Assembly (NCBI RefSeq): GCF_023278085.1
Contig: NZ_CP066265.1
Location: 1,394,501-1,458,500 of the forward strand
Length of the DNA: 64,000 nucleotides
DNA from: Pseudomonas syringae
GTDB lineage: Bacteria; Pseudomonadota; Gammaproteobacteria; Pseudomonadales; Pseudomonadaceae
Direction: 5' to 3'
Shown: positions 36,904-46,435 of the stretch, in pieces
Position numbering within the stretch: the first letter of the stretch is position 1
Layout of the letters: each line of letters begins with the position of its first letter
Translations under genes and position numbers: made by a program
The notes under the pieces: generated by a model
Told to the model about the DNA's origin: nothing
What the model saw: only the letters and a program-made list of their open reading frames with translations
Database searches by the model: none

Positions 36904-37538
36904 GGGTCCCTTTACTGAATCGATAGTGACGGGCAATGGATGCGTTCAAGCAGGCCTTGGACTGCGACACGCGTAATTTGTCGCCTGACGGGTGTGCGAA
37001 GATCGCTGTGAAGTATGAAAGGCGCGGGTCAAAAAGGAAATTCCTGGCGCAAAAACAGCGCTGCGGGCCGCGTATTCATTAAGAAAGCGAGGCAGCCGAG
37101 GGTGTTTTTTCAGACCGGTGAAATGCTTGAAAAAAGCCTTGGCGGTGAATTGTGCACATTAGCTGCACAAGCTGCCACATCACTGTCACAAGCGTCGCTA
37201 AGGGTTTGATTTATGATGGTGAATTATTAAGTCAATGAAAAACATCGTTTTTTTTAGCTGGTGAAAAAATCGTCAGTTTGAGTGCAGGCCCCATCCCGTC
37301 TACGTTTGCGGAGGTTAAAGGGGGGTTGTCCACTGAGTTATCCACAGCTTCTGTGGATTGTCCCGAATGAAATGTCCCGGAAAAGGGGGCTGTGCGTGCC
37401 AGTGAAAACGCGTAGAATCCGATCCCCCGATTTACCCCCGCCTGTGATATCGCCTCGCCTGAAAGGCCGTTTCTGCTGCACTATCCATGTTCTCACCACA
37501 CTGCCGCTGACGACGATTCAGCCTGCATGGAGTCTTTA
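36904..37538. other. Long intergenic region upstream of rmuC with a DnaA-box palindrome
   Basis: No credible gene in 635 bases. Positions 37190-37275 are AT-rich (runs of A and T, TTTTTTTT at about 37249). A perfect DnaA-box sequence TTATCCACA lies at 37338-37346 and, with TGTGGAT at 37352-37358, forms a 7-bp palindrome with a GCTTC loop. TAGAAT at 37413-37418 could be a -10 element for rmuC. No other element recognised. Confidence 0.5.
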
Positions 37539-39017
37539 ATGGCACTGGACCTCAACAGCCTGTTACTGGGGCTTGCCGCAGCAGCATTGCCATTGCTGGC
37601 ACTGCTCTGGCAGATGCAGCGTCGGCTGGCCTTGCGTCAGGCCGAGAGCGCCTTGCTGGACGAACGTCTGAGCATGGCGCAGATGGCCCAGGAAGGCCTC
37701 AATGCCCAACTGGATGCCTGCCGTGACGAAGTCAGCGATCTGGGCCAGGCCAACTCCGCCAAGCAGGCTGACCTTGCCGCATTGCGCCGCGAGGTCGAAT
37801 TGCTGCGTGAGGAGAGCGACAATGCCCGCGAAATGGCACAAGGCTGGAGTACCGAGCGTGCCGGCAGAGAAGCCGAGCTGCGTCGTCTCGATGCGCAGTG
37901 TGCAGCGCTGAACGCCGAACTGCGGGAGCAACAGGACAGTCATCAGCAACGCCTCAACGATCTGCAGGGTTCCCGGGACGAATTGCGTGCGCAGTTTGCG
38001 GAACTGGCAGGCAAGATTTTCGACGAGCGTGAACAGCGCTTTGCCGAGACCAGCCAGCAGCAACTGGGTCAGTTGCTCACGCCACTCAAGGAGCGCATCC
38101 AGTCGTTTGAAAAGCGCGTCGAAGAAAGCTATCAGAACGAAGCCCGCGAGCGGTTTTCGCTGGCCAAGGAGCTGGAGCGTCTGCAGCAGTTGAACCTGCG
38201 CCTGAGCGACGAGGCTACCAACCTGACCCGTGCACTCAAGGGGCAGAAAACCCAGGGCAACTGGGGAGAGCTGATTCTGGAACGTGTGCTTGAGCATGCC
38301 GGGCTGGAAAAGGGGCGCGAGTATCAGACTCAGGTCAACCTCAAGGGGCCGGACGGCGAGCGCTTTCAGCCTGATGTATTGATCATGTTGCCGGGCGACA
38401 AGCAGGTCGTAGTAGATGCCAAGGTCAGCCTGACGGCCTATCAGCAGTATGTGTCAGCTGATGATGACGTGATCGGCCAGGCTGCGCTGAAACAGCACGT
38501 GCTGTCCCTGCGCAATCACGTCAAAGGTCTGTCAGGCAAGGATTACAAGCGGCTGGAGGGTTTGCACAGCCTGGATTTCGTTTTGTTGTTCGTGCCCATC
38601 GAAGCGGCGTTTTCTGCCGCGTTGCAGGCTGAGCCGAATCTGTTTCAGGAGGCCTTTGACCGTAACATCGTGATTGTCAGCCCGACGACGCTGCTGGCTA
38701 CCTTGCGGGTTATCGACAGTCTCTGGAAGCAAGAGCGGCAGAGTCAGAATGCCCGGGAGATCGCTGAGCGGGCAGGCTGGCTGTATGACAAGTTCGTATT
38801 GTTCATTCAGGATCTGGACGAAGTGGGCAATCGCTTGCAGCAACTCGACAAGGCTTATTCGGCGGCGCGCAACAAGCTGACCGAAGGGCGCGGCAATCTG
38901 ATCAGTCGCAGTGAGCAGCTCAAGTTGCTGGGCGCGCGTGCCAGCAAGAGCCTGCCTGCCGACTTGCTCGAAAGAGCGATGACCGATGGGGAGGGGCTGA
39001 TTCGTCAGCCTGAATGA
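37539..39017 (+). CDS. rmuC: RmuC-family protein
   Basis: A 492-residue RmuC protein, linked in E. coli to limiting recombination between inverted repeats. One N-terminal membrane helix (about 5-23, LLLGLAAAALPLLALLW), a long coiled coil (about 25-175; E/Q/R-rich), then the RmuC nuclease-like domain (about 180-430) with GNWGELILERVLEHAGL, FQPDVLIMLPGDKQVVVDAKVSL and IEAAFSAAL. I choose ATG 37539 since GGAG lies six bases upstream; ATG 37527 is in frame but lacks a site. Confidence 0.92.
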   Translation: MALDLNSLLLGLAAAALPLLALLWQMQRRLALRQAESALLDERLSMAQMAQEGLNAQLDACRDEVSDLGQANSAKQADLAALRREVELLREESDNAREMAQGWSTERAGREAELRRLDAQCAALNAELREQQDSHQQRLNDLQGSRDELRAQFAELAGKIFDEREQRFAETSQQQLGQLLTPLKERIQSFEKRVEESYQNEARERFSLAKELERLQQLNLRLSDEATNLTRALKGQKTQGNWGELILERVLEHAGLEKGREYQTQVNLKGPDGERFQPDVLIMLPGDKQVVVDAKVSLTAYQQYVSADDDVIGQAALKQHVLSLRNHVKGLSGKDYKRLEGLHSLDFVLLFVPIEAAFSAALQAEPNLFQEAFDRNIVIVSPTTLLATLRVIDSLWKQERQSQNAREIAERAGWLYDKFVLFIQDLDEVGNRLQQLDKAYSAARNKLTEGRGNLISRSEQLKLLGARASKSLPADLLERAMTDGEGLIRQPE

Positions 39018-39215
39018 AACCCTTCCACACTTGTGTAATGTTCAGTAACAGGCCGTCCGTCGCAAAGACTAGAAGCGATCCTGCACAAATGTCACATTGG
39101 CTGCATCGGGAAAATTTTTTCCTGTGACACTCGGCTAACGGTTCATGTGCTTCTATGATCTTTAGTGAGTAATGAGTACAGATTGACTGCCGGGTTTTTC
39201 CCTCAAGGGGGCTCC

Positions 39216-39338
39216 ATGAATACCAAACTGCAAGAATGGCTGCATGATCTGGGTGTTGCACTGGGTCTGATCGAACGACCAAAGCTGCAACCCATTCCGG
39301 TTCGTGCCGACGACAATCGTCGCCGTCCACGCCGCTAA
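39216..39338 (+). CDS. Small protein, 40 aa, basic tail
   Basis: ATG 39216 follows a GGGGGCT site and opens 40 codons to TAA. The peptide begins MNTKLQEWLHDLGVALGLIE, an amphipathic helix, followed by a Pro-rich turn (PKLQPIPVRADD) and an arginine-rich end (NRRRPRR). The helix-plus-basic-tail pattern resembles small nucleic-acid or membrane-binding peptides. I recall closely similar small genes in other pseudomonads, which would support coding, but could not check. Confidence 0.6.
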   Translation: MNTKLQEWLHDLGVALGLIERPKLQPIPVRADDNRRRPRR

Positions 39339-39398
39339 GCTTCTCGCTTCATCCGGCCAGTGCGCTGAGAGCGTATGCTTACTTTATTCAGGTATCGC

Positions 39399-39423
39399 AG
39401 CGGGACGTAAAGGGCGTCCCGGC
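39399..39423. other. Perfect 7-bp hairpin between two convergent small genes
   Basis: CGGGACG (39401-39407) pairs with CGTCCCG (39415-39421) around TAAAGGG. It lies between the 40-aa gene (+) and the acyl-carrier-like gene (-). There is no clear T run, so termination is only possible. Confidence 0.5.
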
Positions 39424-39456
39424 ATAAGATGCATGCATTCGATGCCGATGCCTCGG

Positions 39457-39732
39457 TTACGCCTCCGATCCGCTTTCCTTGCTGTCCCCCACAGTTTCCC
39501 CCCGCCTGAACATAATCATGTCGACCACCATCGCGAGTGCCGTGGGCTTTGCCTTCATGAAATCCGGAAATTCGACCTTGAATTTCTTCCCCAGCGCGCT
39601 GAACAGTCTCTCGATGTCGTGCTCATCCAGAACCAGGTCCTCAAACGTGGCTCCTTCGCGAATTTCGGATTTGTCCACCAGGATAATGCCCAGTTCGTCA
39701 AACACGCTCTGTCGGACTGCCACGCGATCCAT
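39457..39732 (-). CDS. Acyl-carrier-protein-like protein lacking the attachment serine
   Basis: A 91-residue protein whose residues 30-57 align without gaps to helix 2 of acyl carrier proteins: FEDLVLDEHDIERLFSALGKKF, then KVEFPD. Where ACPs have D-S-L-D, this has D36-E37-H38-D39, so the phosphopantetheine serine is replaced by glutamate. Length and the helical start (VRQSVFDELGIILVD) fit the fold. It should not carry acyl groups and may be a binding or regulatory relative. Start ATG 39730-39732. It is divergent from the DTW-domain gene. Confidence 0.7.
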   Translation of the reverse strand: MDRVAVRQSVFDELGIILVDKSEIREGATFEDLVLDEHDIERLFSALGKKFKVEFPDFMKAKPTALAMVVDMIMFRRGETVGDSKESGSEA

Positions 39733-39976
39733 GAGTACTCCTGATGTTGATCGTGTCAGGATCGGGCAGGCGTACTCCATGTCACCAGCTTGAGCGTGTG
39801 AGATTAGCTCAAGTACATGGAACAGCTGCCGATTGCCCCGGCGCGAGCGTATGAAGTTGGTTAAACTGCCCCCTTGTTCGACAGGCGGTGGCTGCACGAC
39901 CTGAACCGCCGTTCCCGCTGCTGACAGGGGCCTTCGCTGGCGACCTTTGCAGCAGGATCCGCCCGAGAGAGAATCA

Positions 39977-40570
39977 ATGTCCCGCGCCCGCTGTGAACGT
40001 TGCCTGCGTCCAACCGCGCATTGTCTGTGTACGCTGATCCCGCAGCTGGACAGCCGTACCAGGGTGTTGATCCTCCAGCATCCGAGCGAAGTCAGCCATG
40101 CCTTGAATACGGCGCGGCTGGCCGCCTTGGGGCTGGTCAATGCGCAGTTGCGTGTAGGCGAGGTCTTCGATGATCTGCATGCGGTGTTGAACGCGCCCGG
40201 CTATCAGGCGCGGTTGTTGTTCCCCGGCGAAGCTGCCGAAACATTGATGGCTTATGCCTGTGATGCGCTACCGATGCTGCTGGTCGTGCCGGATGGCACC
40301 TGGCGCAAAGTGCGCAAAATGCTGCACCTCAACCCTTTGCTGGCGGCATTGCCACGGGTCAGCCTGAGCGCAGTACCCGCATCGCGCTACCGGTTGCGCA
40401 AAGCACCGGGGCCGGATGCACTGTCGACGCTTGAGGCCATTGTTCATGCCCTGCAGGCGCTGGAAGCGCCGAGCTCTTTCGAAGCGCTGCTGAAACCGTT
40501 CGACGCCTTGATCGAGGGCCAGATTCAAGCGATGGGCAGCGAGACGTATCAGCGCAATCACGGCACTTGA
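39977..40570 (+). CDS. DTW-domain tRNA-uridine aminocarboxypropyltransferase-like protein
   Basis: A 197-residue DTW-domain protein. The N-terminus carries a four-cysteine zinc pattern, CERCLRPTAHCLC (C6, C9, C16, C18), followed by TRVLILQHPSEVSHALNTARLA and the motif VPDGTWRKVRKML that names the family. E. coli TapT (YfiP) of this family makes acp3U47 in tRNA with SAM; the same role is likely but not shown. ATG 39977 sits after a GAGAGA site; upstream in-frame codons are unlike the family. Confidence 0.88.
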   Translation: MSRARCERCLRPTAHCLCTLIPQLDSRTRVLILQHPSEVSHALNTARLAALGLVNAQLRVGEVFDDLHAVLNAPGYQARLLFPGEAAETLMAYACDALPMLLVVPDGTWRKVRKMLHLNPLLAALPRVSLSAVPASRYRLRKAPGPDALSTLEAIVHALQALEAPSSFEALLKPFDALIEGQIQAMGSETYQRNHGT

Positions 40571-40676
40571 ACACCACTAAAACAATTTGTCGTCGTAACC
40601 GCGCCCAGCTGTGCCTGTCGCTTTGCCGGGCAGCGCCTAGAATGACGCTGTTGTTTTACCTCTTGCGGGATTTCCG

Positions 40677-41636
40677 ATGCATATCTCTTCTGGTCGCTGG
40701 GTCTATGGCTTGTGCCTGTCGCTACTGACTGCGCTGCTCTGGGGCATTCTGCCCATCAAGCTCAAACAGGTTTTGCAAGTGATGGATCCGGTGACCGTCA
40801 CTTGGTTCAGGCTGTTTGTCTCCGGCGCGTTGCTGTTTGTCTGGCTGGCGTCGGTCAAGCGCTTGCCCAGCTTCAAGGTGCTGGGTCGCAAGGGCAAGAT
40901 ACTGGTGGTGCTGGCGGTGTTCGGGCTGGTTGGCAACTACGTGTTGTACTTGATCGGTCTACGCCTGCTGAGCCCTGGGACCACGCAATTGCTGGTGCAG
41001 GTCGGCCCGATTTTTCTGTTGATTGGCAGTGTTGTTCTGTTCAAGGAGCGCTTCAGCGTGGGGCAGGGTGTCGGTTTGCTGGTGCTGTTGATCGGCTTCG
41101 GGCTGTTTTTCAATCAACGGCTGATCGAGCTGTTCACCTCGCTGGGTGATTACACCACCGGCGTGCTGGTCGTGCTGCTGGCGTCGACCATCTGGACGTT
41201 TTACGGATTGAGCCAGAAACAGCTGCTGACAGTATGGAATTCGCTGCAGGTCATGATGGTGATCTACCTGTTCTGCGCCTTGCTGCTTACGCCCTGGGCG
41301 CATCCCGCCGAAGCCCTGTTGCTGAGCCCGTTGCAGGGCTGGCTGCTGCTCGCCTGCTGCCTGAATACACTGATCGCGTATGGAGCGTTTGCCGAAGCGT
41401 TGGCGCATTGGGAAGCGTCAAGAGTAAGTGCCACGCTCGCGTTGACCCCGCTGATCACGCTGGCGGCGGTGGCGTGCGCTGCCTGGTTCTGGCCGGATTA
41501 TGTGCAGGCCGAAGAGTTGAATCTACTGGGGTATGGCGGGGCGCTGCTGGTGGTGGCGGGATCGGCACTGACCGCGCTCGGCCCTTCACTGATGGCCGGG
41601 CTGCGGGCGCGCAAGGCGCGGCTGGCCCAGGCCTGA
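40677..41636 (+). CDS. EamA-family (DMT) transporter
   Basis: A 319-residue inner-membrane protein with ten predicted helices in two EamA repeats (about 8-140 and 160-300). Typical segments are LLTALLWGILPIKLKQVL in helix 1 with the conserved W and P, LLSPGTTQLLVQVGPIF in helix 4, and ASRVSATLALTPLITLAAV in helix 9. Substrate unknown; many family members export amino acids or metabolites. TAGAAT at 40638-40643 is a candidate -10 element upstream. Convergent with the reductase gene, 27 bases between stops. Confidence 0.87.
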   Translation: MHISSGRWVYGLCLSLLTALLWGILPIKLKQVLQVMDPVTVTWFRLFVSGALLFVWLASVKRLPSFKVLGRKGKILVVLAVFGLVGNYVLYLIGLRLLSPGTTQLLVQVGPIFLLIGSVVLFKERFSVGQGVGLLVLLIGFGLFFNQRLIELFTSLGDYTTGVLVVLLASTIWTFYGLSQKQLLTVWNSLQVMMVIYLFCALLLTPWAHPAEALLLSPLQGWLLLACCLNTLIAYGAFAEALAHWEASRVSATLALTPLITLAAVACAAWFWPDYVQAEELNLLGYGGALLVVAGSALTALGPSLMAGLRARKARLAQA

Positions 41637-41663
41637 CGACGTTCTGCCGTCGTGGCATACAGA

Positions 41664-42270
41664 TCAGCGTTTACCCAGTGCCTGTGCTTTGAGTATCCAT
41701 TCCTGCCGCTGTTGCTCGGTAGCGCTGTGCACCGGGGCGAACTCGGTCAGGCGTTTGGTCTTGATCCCGCAGAAGCCGAGAATGGTACGGATCATCTGGC
41801 GGTGCGCAGGCGCCCCGTAAATCCAGTGAAAGTAGCCTGCCGGCGTGTCCATGGCGACCAGTAATTCAGCGCTACGACCCCTGAGCAGTTCATTGGATGA
41901 GTGTTTGCGGCCGTGGGACTTGAACGCAAAACCGGGCATCAGCACCCGGTCGAAGAAGCCTGTCAGCAGGGCGGGCAGCCCACCCCACCAGACCGGGTAG
42001 ACGAACACCAGATGCTCGGCCCAGTGAATCTGGCGCTGAGCGTCGAGCAGATCGGCTTCCAGCGTCTGCGTCTGGTCGTAGCCGTGGTGCAGAATCGGAT
42101 CGAACTCCAGTTCACCCAGTCTGATAATCCGCACCACATGGCCTTCGCCCCGCGCAGCCTGCGCGTAGGCGTCACCCAGGGCGTGACAAAAACTGATGGC
42201 TTTCGGCGTGCCGTAAACCATCAGGATTCGTTTGCCATTGCCTTCCAGTGGCGTTGCGCCGCTTTTGGCG

Positions 42271-42278
<8 letters not shown>
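41664..42278 (-). CDS. NAD(P)H dehydrogenase (flavodoxin-fold) of the MdaB/Kef-accessory type
   Basis: A 204-residue flavodoxin-like NAD(P)H:quinone reductase: nucleotide loop [21 protein letters not shown] (about 18-38), FDPILHHGY, then [20 protein letters not shown], the family signature around the flavin. It probably reduces quinones in the cytoplasm. ATG 42276-42278 lies inside the end of fumC (8-base overlap) with GAGG upstream, so it is probably coupled to fumC. An alternative in-frame ATG is five codons earlier. Confidence 0.88.
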
Positions 42279-43665
<1,387 letters not shown>

Positions 43666-43834
43666 TGGTCTTACTCCTTTAAGTACGTTGCAGGGTTAGG
43701 TCGCTATATGCAGGCAGGGTTCCCGAGCCGTGCTTTTTAACCGCTCGGCGAACCGGGGGTTGAGCCAAAAGCCCAGATAAGCGCAGAATGGTCGGCCCTG
43801 GGGTAAAGCCTCGTTTGCTAGATAAGGAAACTCG

Positions 43835-44368
43835 ATGACCCGTCTTCGTGCCATCTGTACCGCGGTAGCCCTGGTCTGTGCCAGCGGTCAGGTCTTTGCC
43901 GACACCGCCAGTCACAACGCGAGCGCCGAAACGTTCCTGAAGCTCGCCAACGCCGATCGCCTGGGCGCTCCGGTCTATGCACAGGTTCAGCAGATGTTTG
44001 CTCAGCGTTTTGCTGAAACCAAGGCACCTGCATCGAAAAAAGCGTTGCTTGAAACCTATCAGGCCAAAGCCAACACGGCTCTGGATCAAGCCATCGGCTG
44101 GAACAAGCTCAAGCCTGAAATGGTCAAGCTGTACACCGCCAACTTCACCGAAAGCGAGCTGAAGGATCTGGTTGCGTTCTACCAGTCTCCACTGGGCAAG
44201 AAAGTGATGACCAAGATGCCTGAGCTGGCTCAGCAATCTGCCCAGCTGACCCAGAGCAAGCTGGAAAGCGCCGTGCCGGTGGTCAACAAGTTGCTGGCCG
44301 ACATGACTGCCGAGCTGGAACCTGCCAAAGCTGCCGCACCTGCTGCTGCTCCGGCCAAGAAGCCCTGA
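43835..44368 (+). CDS. DUF2059 exported protein
   Basis: A 177-residue periplasmic protein with a signal peptide (LRAICTAVALVCASGQVFA, cleavage near residue 22). The DUF2059 core is helical: YTANFTESELKDLVAFYQSPLGKKVMTKMPEL is the family signature. The C-terminus is an Ala/Pro/Lys tail. Function unknown. It precedes bolA by 15 bases, and the same pairing is remembered in P. aeruginosa (PA0856-PA0857). Confidence 0.88.
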   Translation: MTRLRAICTAVALVCASGQVFADTASHNASAETFLKLANADRLGAPVYAQVQQMFAQRFAETKAPASKKALLETYQAKANTALDQAIGWNKLKPEMVKLYTANFTESELKDLVAFYQSPLGKKVMTKMPELAQQSAQLTQSKLESAVPVVNKLLADMTAELEPAKAAAPAAAPAKKP

Positions 44369-44383
44369 TCGGCGAGTTATACC

Positions 44384-44677
44384 ATGACCATGCAAAAACG
44401 AATCGAGTCGGCGCTCGCGCTGCTGCAACCGCACCATCTGCAAGTGCTCGACGAGAGCCACATGCACAGTCGTGGCGAGCAGACGCACTACAAGGCGATT
44501 CTGGTCAGTGACCAGTTTCAGGGCCTCAATTCGGTCAAGCGACACCAGAAGGTCTATGCCACGCTGGGCGGTCTGATGGGCGAATTTCATGCTCTGGCAC
44601 TGCACACTTACACGCCGGAAGAATGGGCGAAGACTGGCGCAGCGCCAGCTTCACCCACCTGTGCCGGTGGTCACTGA
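44384..44677 (+). CDS. bolA: BolA-family protein
   Basis: A 97-residue BolA-like protein. BolA proteins pair with monothiol glutaredoxins on a 2Fe-2S cluster and affect morphology and stress response. Seen: helix QKRIESALALL, LQVLDESHMHSRGEQTHYKAILVSDQF with the conserved SHMH histidines, and LNSVKRHQKVYATLGGLM. The C-terminus has one cysteine. ATG 44384 and the in-frame ATG 44390 are both possible. It lies behind the DUF2059 gene. Confidence 0.92.
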   Translation: MTMQKRIESALALLQPHHLQVLDESHMHSRGEQTHYKAILVSDQFQGLNSVKRHQKVYATLGGLMGEFHALALHTYTPEEWAKTGAAPASPTCAGGH

Positions 44678-44759
44678 CGGGGCATGGCGTGGTCCTGCCC
44701 CTTTGCCGGGGCATTCGCTGCACTGACCTGCCTGCATCCCTTCGGTTTTTGCTAGAATC

Positions 44760-44792
44760 CGCACCGCGCCGCCTGGCCGGTGCGTTTTTTTT
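44760..44792 (+). terminator. Rho-independent terminator after bolA
   Basis: CGCACCG (44760-44766) pairs with CGGTGCG (44778-44784) and is followed by eight T residues. TAGAAT at 44753-44758 just ahead could be a -10 element whose transcript would start near the hairpin, so this may be an attenuator ahead of trhO rather than a plain terminator. Confidence 0.75.
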
Positions 44793-44845
44793 GTCCGGAA
44801 TTTTGCCCGGTAGGCCCTTTGCGAGGGTCGCCACTGGAGAGATAC

Positions 44846-45799
44846 ATGACTCAAGAGCCGATGACTCAGCCGATCGTCGTAGCGGCGCTATACAAGTTCG
44901 TCACCCTCAGTGATTACGTTGCCCTGCGCGAGCCGCTGTTGCAGGCGATGGTCGACAATGGCATCAAAGGCACGCTGTTGATCGCCGAAGAAGGCATCAA
45001 CGGTACGGTGTCCGGCAGCCGCGAGGGCATCGATGGCCTGATGGCCTGGCTGAAGAACGACCCGCGCATGGTTGACATCGATCACAAGGAGTCGTACTGC
45101 GACGAGCAGCCGTTCTACCGCACCAAGGTCAAGCTCAAGAAAGAGATCGTGACCCTGGGCGTCGAAGGCGTCGACCCCAACAAGAACGTGGGCACCTACG
45201 TCGAGCCGAAAGACTGGAATGACCTGATCACCGACCCTGAAGTGCTGCTGATCGATACCCGTAACGATTACGAGGTATCCATCGGCACCTTCGAAGGCGC
45301 TATCGACCCCAAGACCACGTCGTTCCGTGAGTTTCCGGACTACATCAAGGCGCATTTCGACCCAGCCGTGCACAAGAAAGTCGCCATGTTCTGCACCGGT
45401 GGCATTCGCTGCGAGAAAGCATCGAGCTACATGCTGGGCGAGGGCTTCGAAGAGGTCTATCACCTCAAGGGCGGGATTCTCAAGTACCTCGAAGAGGTGC
45501 CTGAGCAGGAAAGCCAGTGGCGCGGCGAGTGTTTCGTGTTCGACAATCGGGTTACCGTGCGCCATGACCTGACCGAAGGCGACTACGATCAGTGTCACGC
45601 GTGCCGCACACCGATCAGCGCCGAAGACCGCGCCAGCGAGCATTATTCGCCAGGCATCAGTTGCCCGTACTGCTGGGACTCGCTGAGCGAGAAGACCCGC
45701 CGCAGCGCGATCGATCGCCAAAAGCAGATCGAACTGGCCAAGGCGCGTAACCAGCCTCATCCAATCGGTCGAAACTACCGTCTGCCATCCGAGGCCTGA
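44846..45799 (+). CDS. trhO: tRNA uridine(34) hydroxylase, rhodanese family
   Basis: A 317-residue TrhO (YceA) protein that hydroxylates U34 of certain tRNAs using oxygen. Order: N-terminal UPF0176 domain with [19 protein letters not shown] (about 40-58), a rhodanese domain (about 125-220) with catalytic Cys183 in [17 protein letters not shown] (second cysteine C189), and a C-terminal cysteine-rich tail (CHACR, CPYCW). ATG 44846 has GGAGAG upstream. It heads a co-directional run with the DsbA-like and ABC genes. Confidence 0.95.
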   Translation: MTQEPMTQPIVVAALYKFVTLSDYVALREPLLQAMVDNGIKGTLLIAEEGINGTVSGSREGIDGLMAWLKNDPRMVDIDHKESYCDEQPFYRTKVKLKKEIVTLGVEGVDPNKNVGTYVEPKDWNDLITDPEVLLIDTRNDYEVSIGTFEGAIDPKTTSFREFPDYIKAHFDPAVHKKVAMFCTGGIRCEKASSYMLGEGFEEVYHLKGGILKYLEEVPEQESQWRGECFVFDNRVTVRHDLTEGDYDQCHACRTPISAEDRASEHYSPGISCPYCWDSLSEKTRRSAIDRQKQIELAKARNQPHPIGRNYRLPSEA

Positions 45800-45802
45800 G
45801 CC

Positions 45803-46435
45803 ATGTCCGCCCGCCTGATCTATGTGATGGACCCTATGTGCTCGTGGTGCTGGGGCTTCGCTCCGGTTGCCGATGCGCTGGTGCAGCAGGCTCGGGCGGC
45901 GGGTGTGCCGCTGCATCTGGTGATGGGCGGGTTGCGCTCCGGCACTGTGGCGCTGGAGCCGGCCAAGCGCCGTTACATTCTTGAGCACTGGCGGGCTGTC
46001 GAGGCAGCGACCGGCCAGGCTTTTCAACACGAAGGCGCCTTGCCTGAAGGGTTCATCTACGACACGACCCCGGCCTGTCTGGCGGTGACCGCCGCACGCT
46101 CTCTCAACCCGGATCGGGCCTGGGCGCTGGTCGGGCTGATCCAGCAGGCGTTCTACACAGAAGGGCGTGACGTGACGCTTCCCTCGGTGCTGGCTGAACT
46201 GGCCGAGCAGACCGGTCTGTCACGCCAGGCGTTTGCCGATGCGTTCGAAAGTCGTGAGCAGCAGTCGGCAACGGCGGCTGATTTTACCTGGGCGCAGGAC
46301 CTGGGCATCGCCGGGTTTCCGACCCTGCTTGCCGAGCGCAATGGTCAACTGGCACTGCTGACCAACGGCTATCAACCGCTCGGCGACCTTTCACCGCTGC
46401 TGGGGCGCTGGCTCGAGCGTGCTGCCAGTGAGTGA
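45803..46435 (+). CDS. DsbA-family (FrnE-like) thioredoxin-fold protein
   Basis: A 210-residue DsbA/FrnE-like protein without a signal peptide, so cytoplasmic. The redox motif is CSWC (in DPMCSWCWGFAPV, residues 13-16), and the cis-proline segment is IAGFPTLLAERNG. Function is unknown; relatives are oxidoreductases or isomerases. It starts three bases after the trhO stop and its end overlaps the ABC gene start, so it belongs to that operon. Confidence 0.9.
   Translation: MSARLIYVMDPMCSWCWGFAPVADALVQQARAAGVPLHLVMGGLRSGTVALEPAKRRYILEHWRAVEAATGQAFQHEGALPEGFIYDTTPACLAVTAARSLNPDRAWALVGLIQQAFYTEGRDVTLPSVLAELAEQTGLSRQAFADAFESREQQSATAADFTWAQDLGIAGFPTLLAERNGQLALLTNGYQPLGDLSPLLGRWLERAASE

Noticed and set aside
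37330..37362. Possible replication origin
   Set aside because: Only one consensus DnaA box plus a partial inverted copy; dnaA, dnaN and a box cluster are absent.
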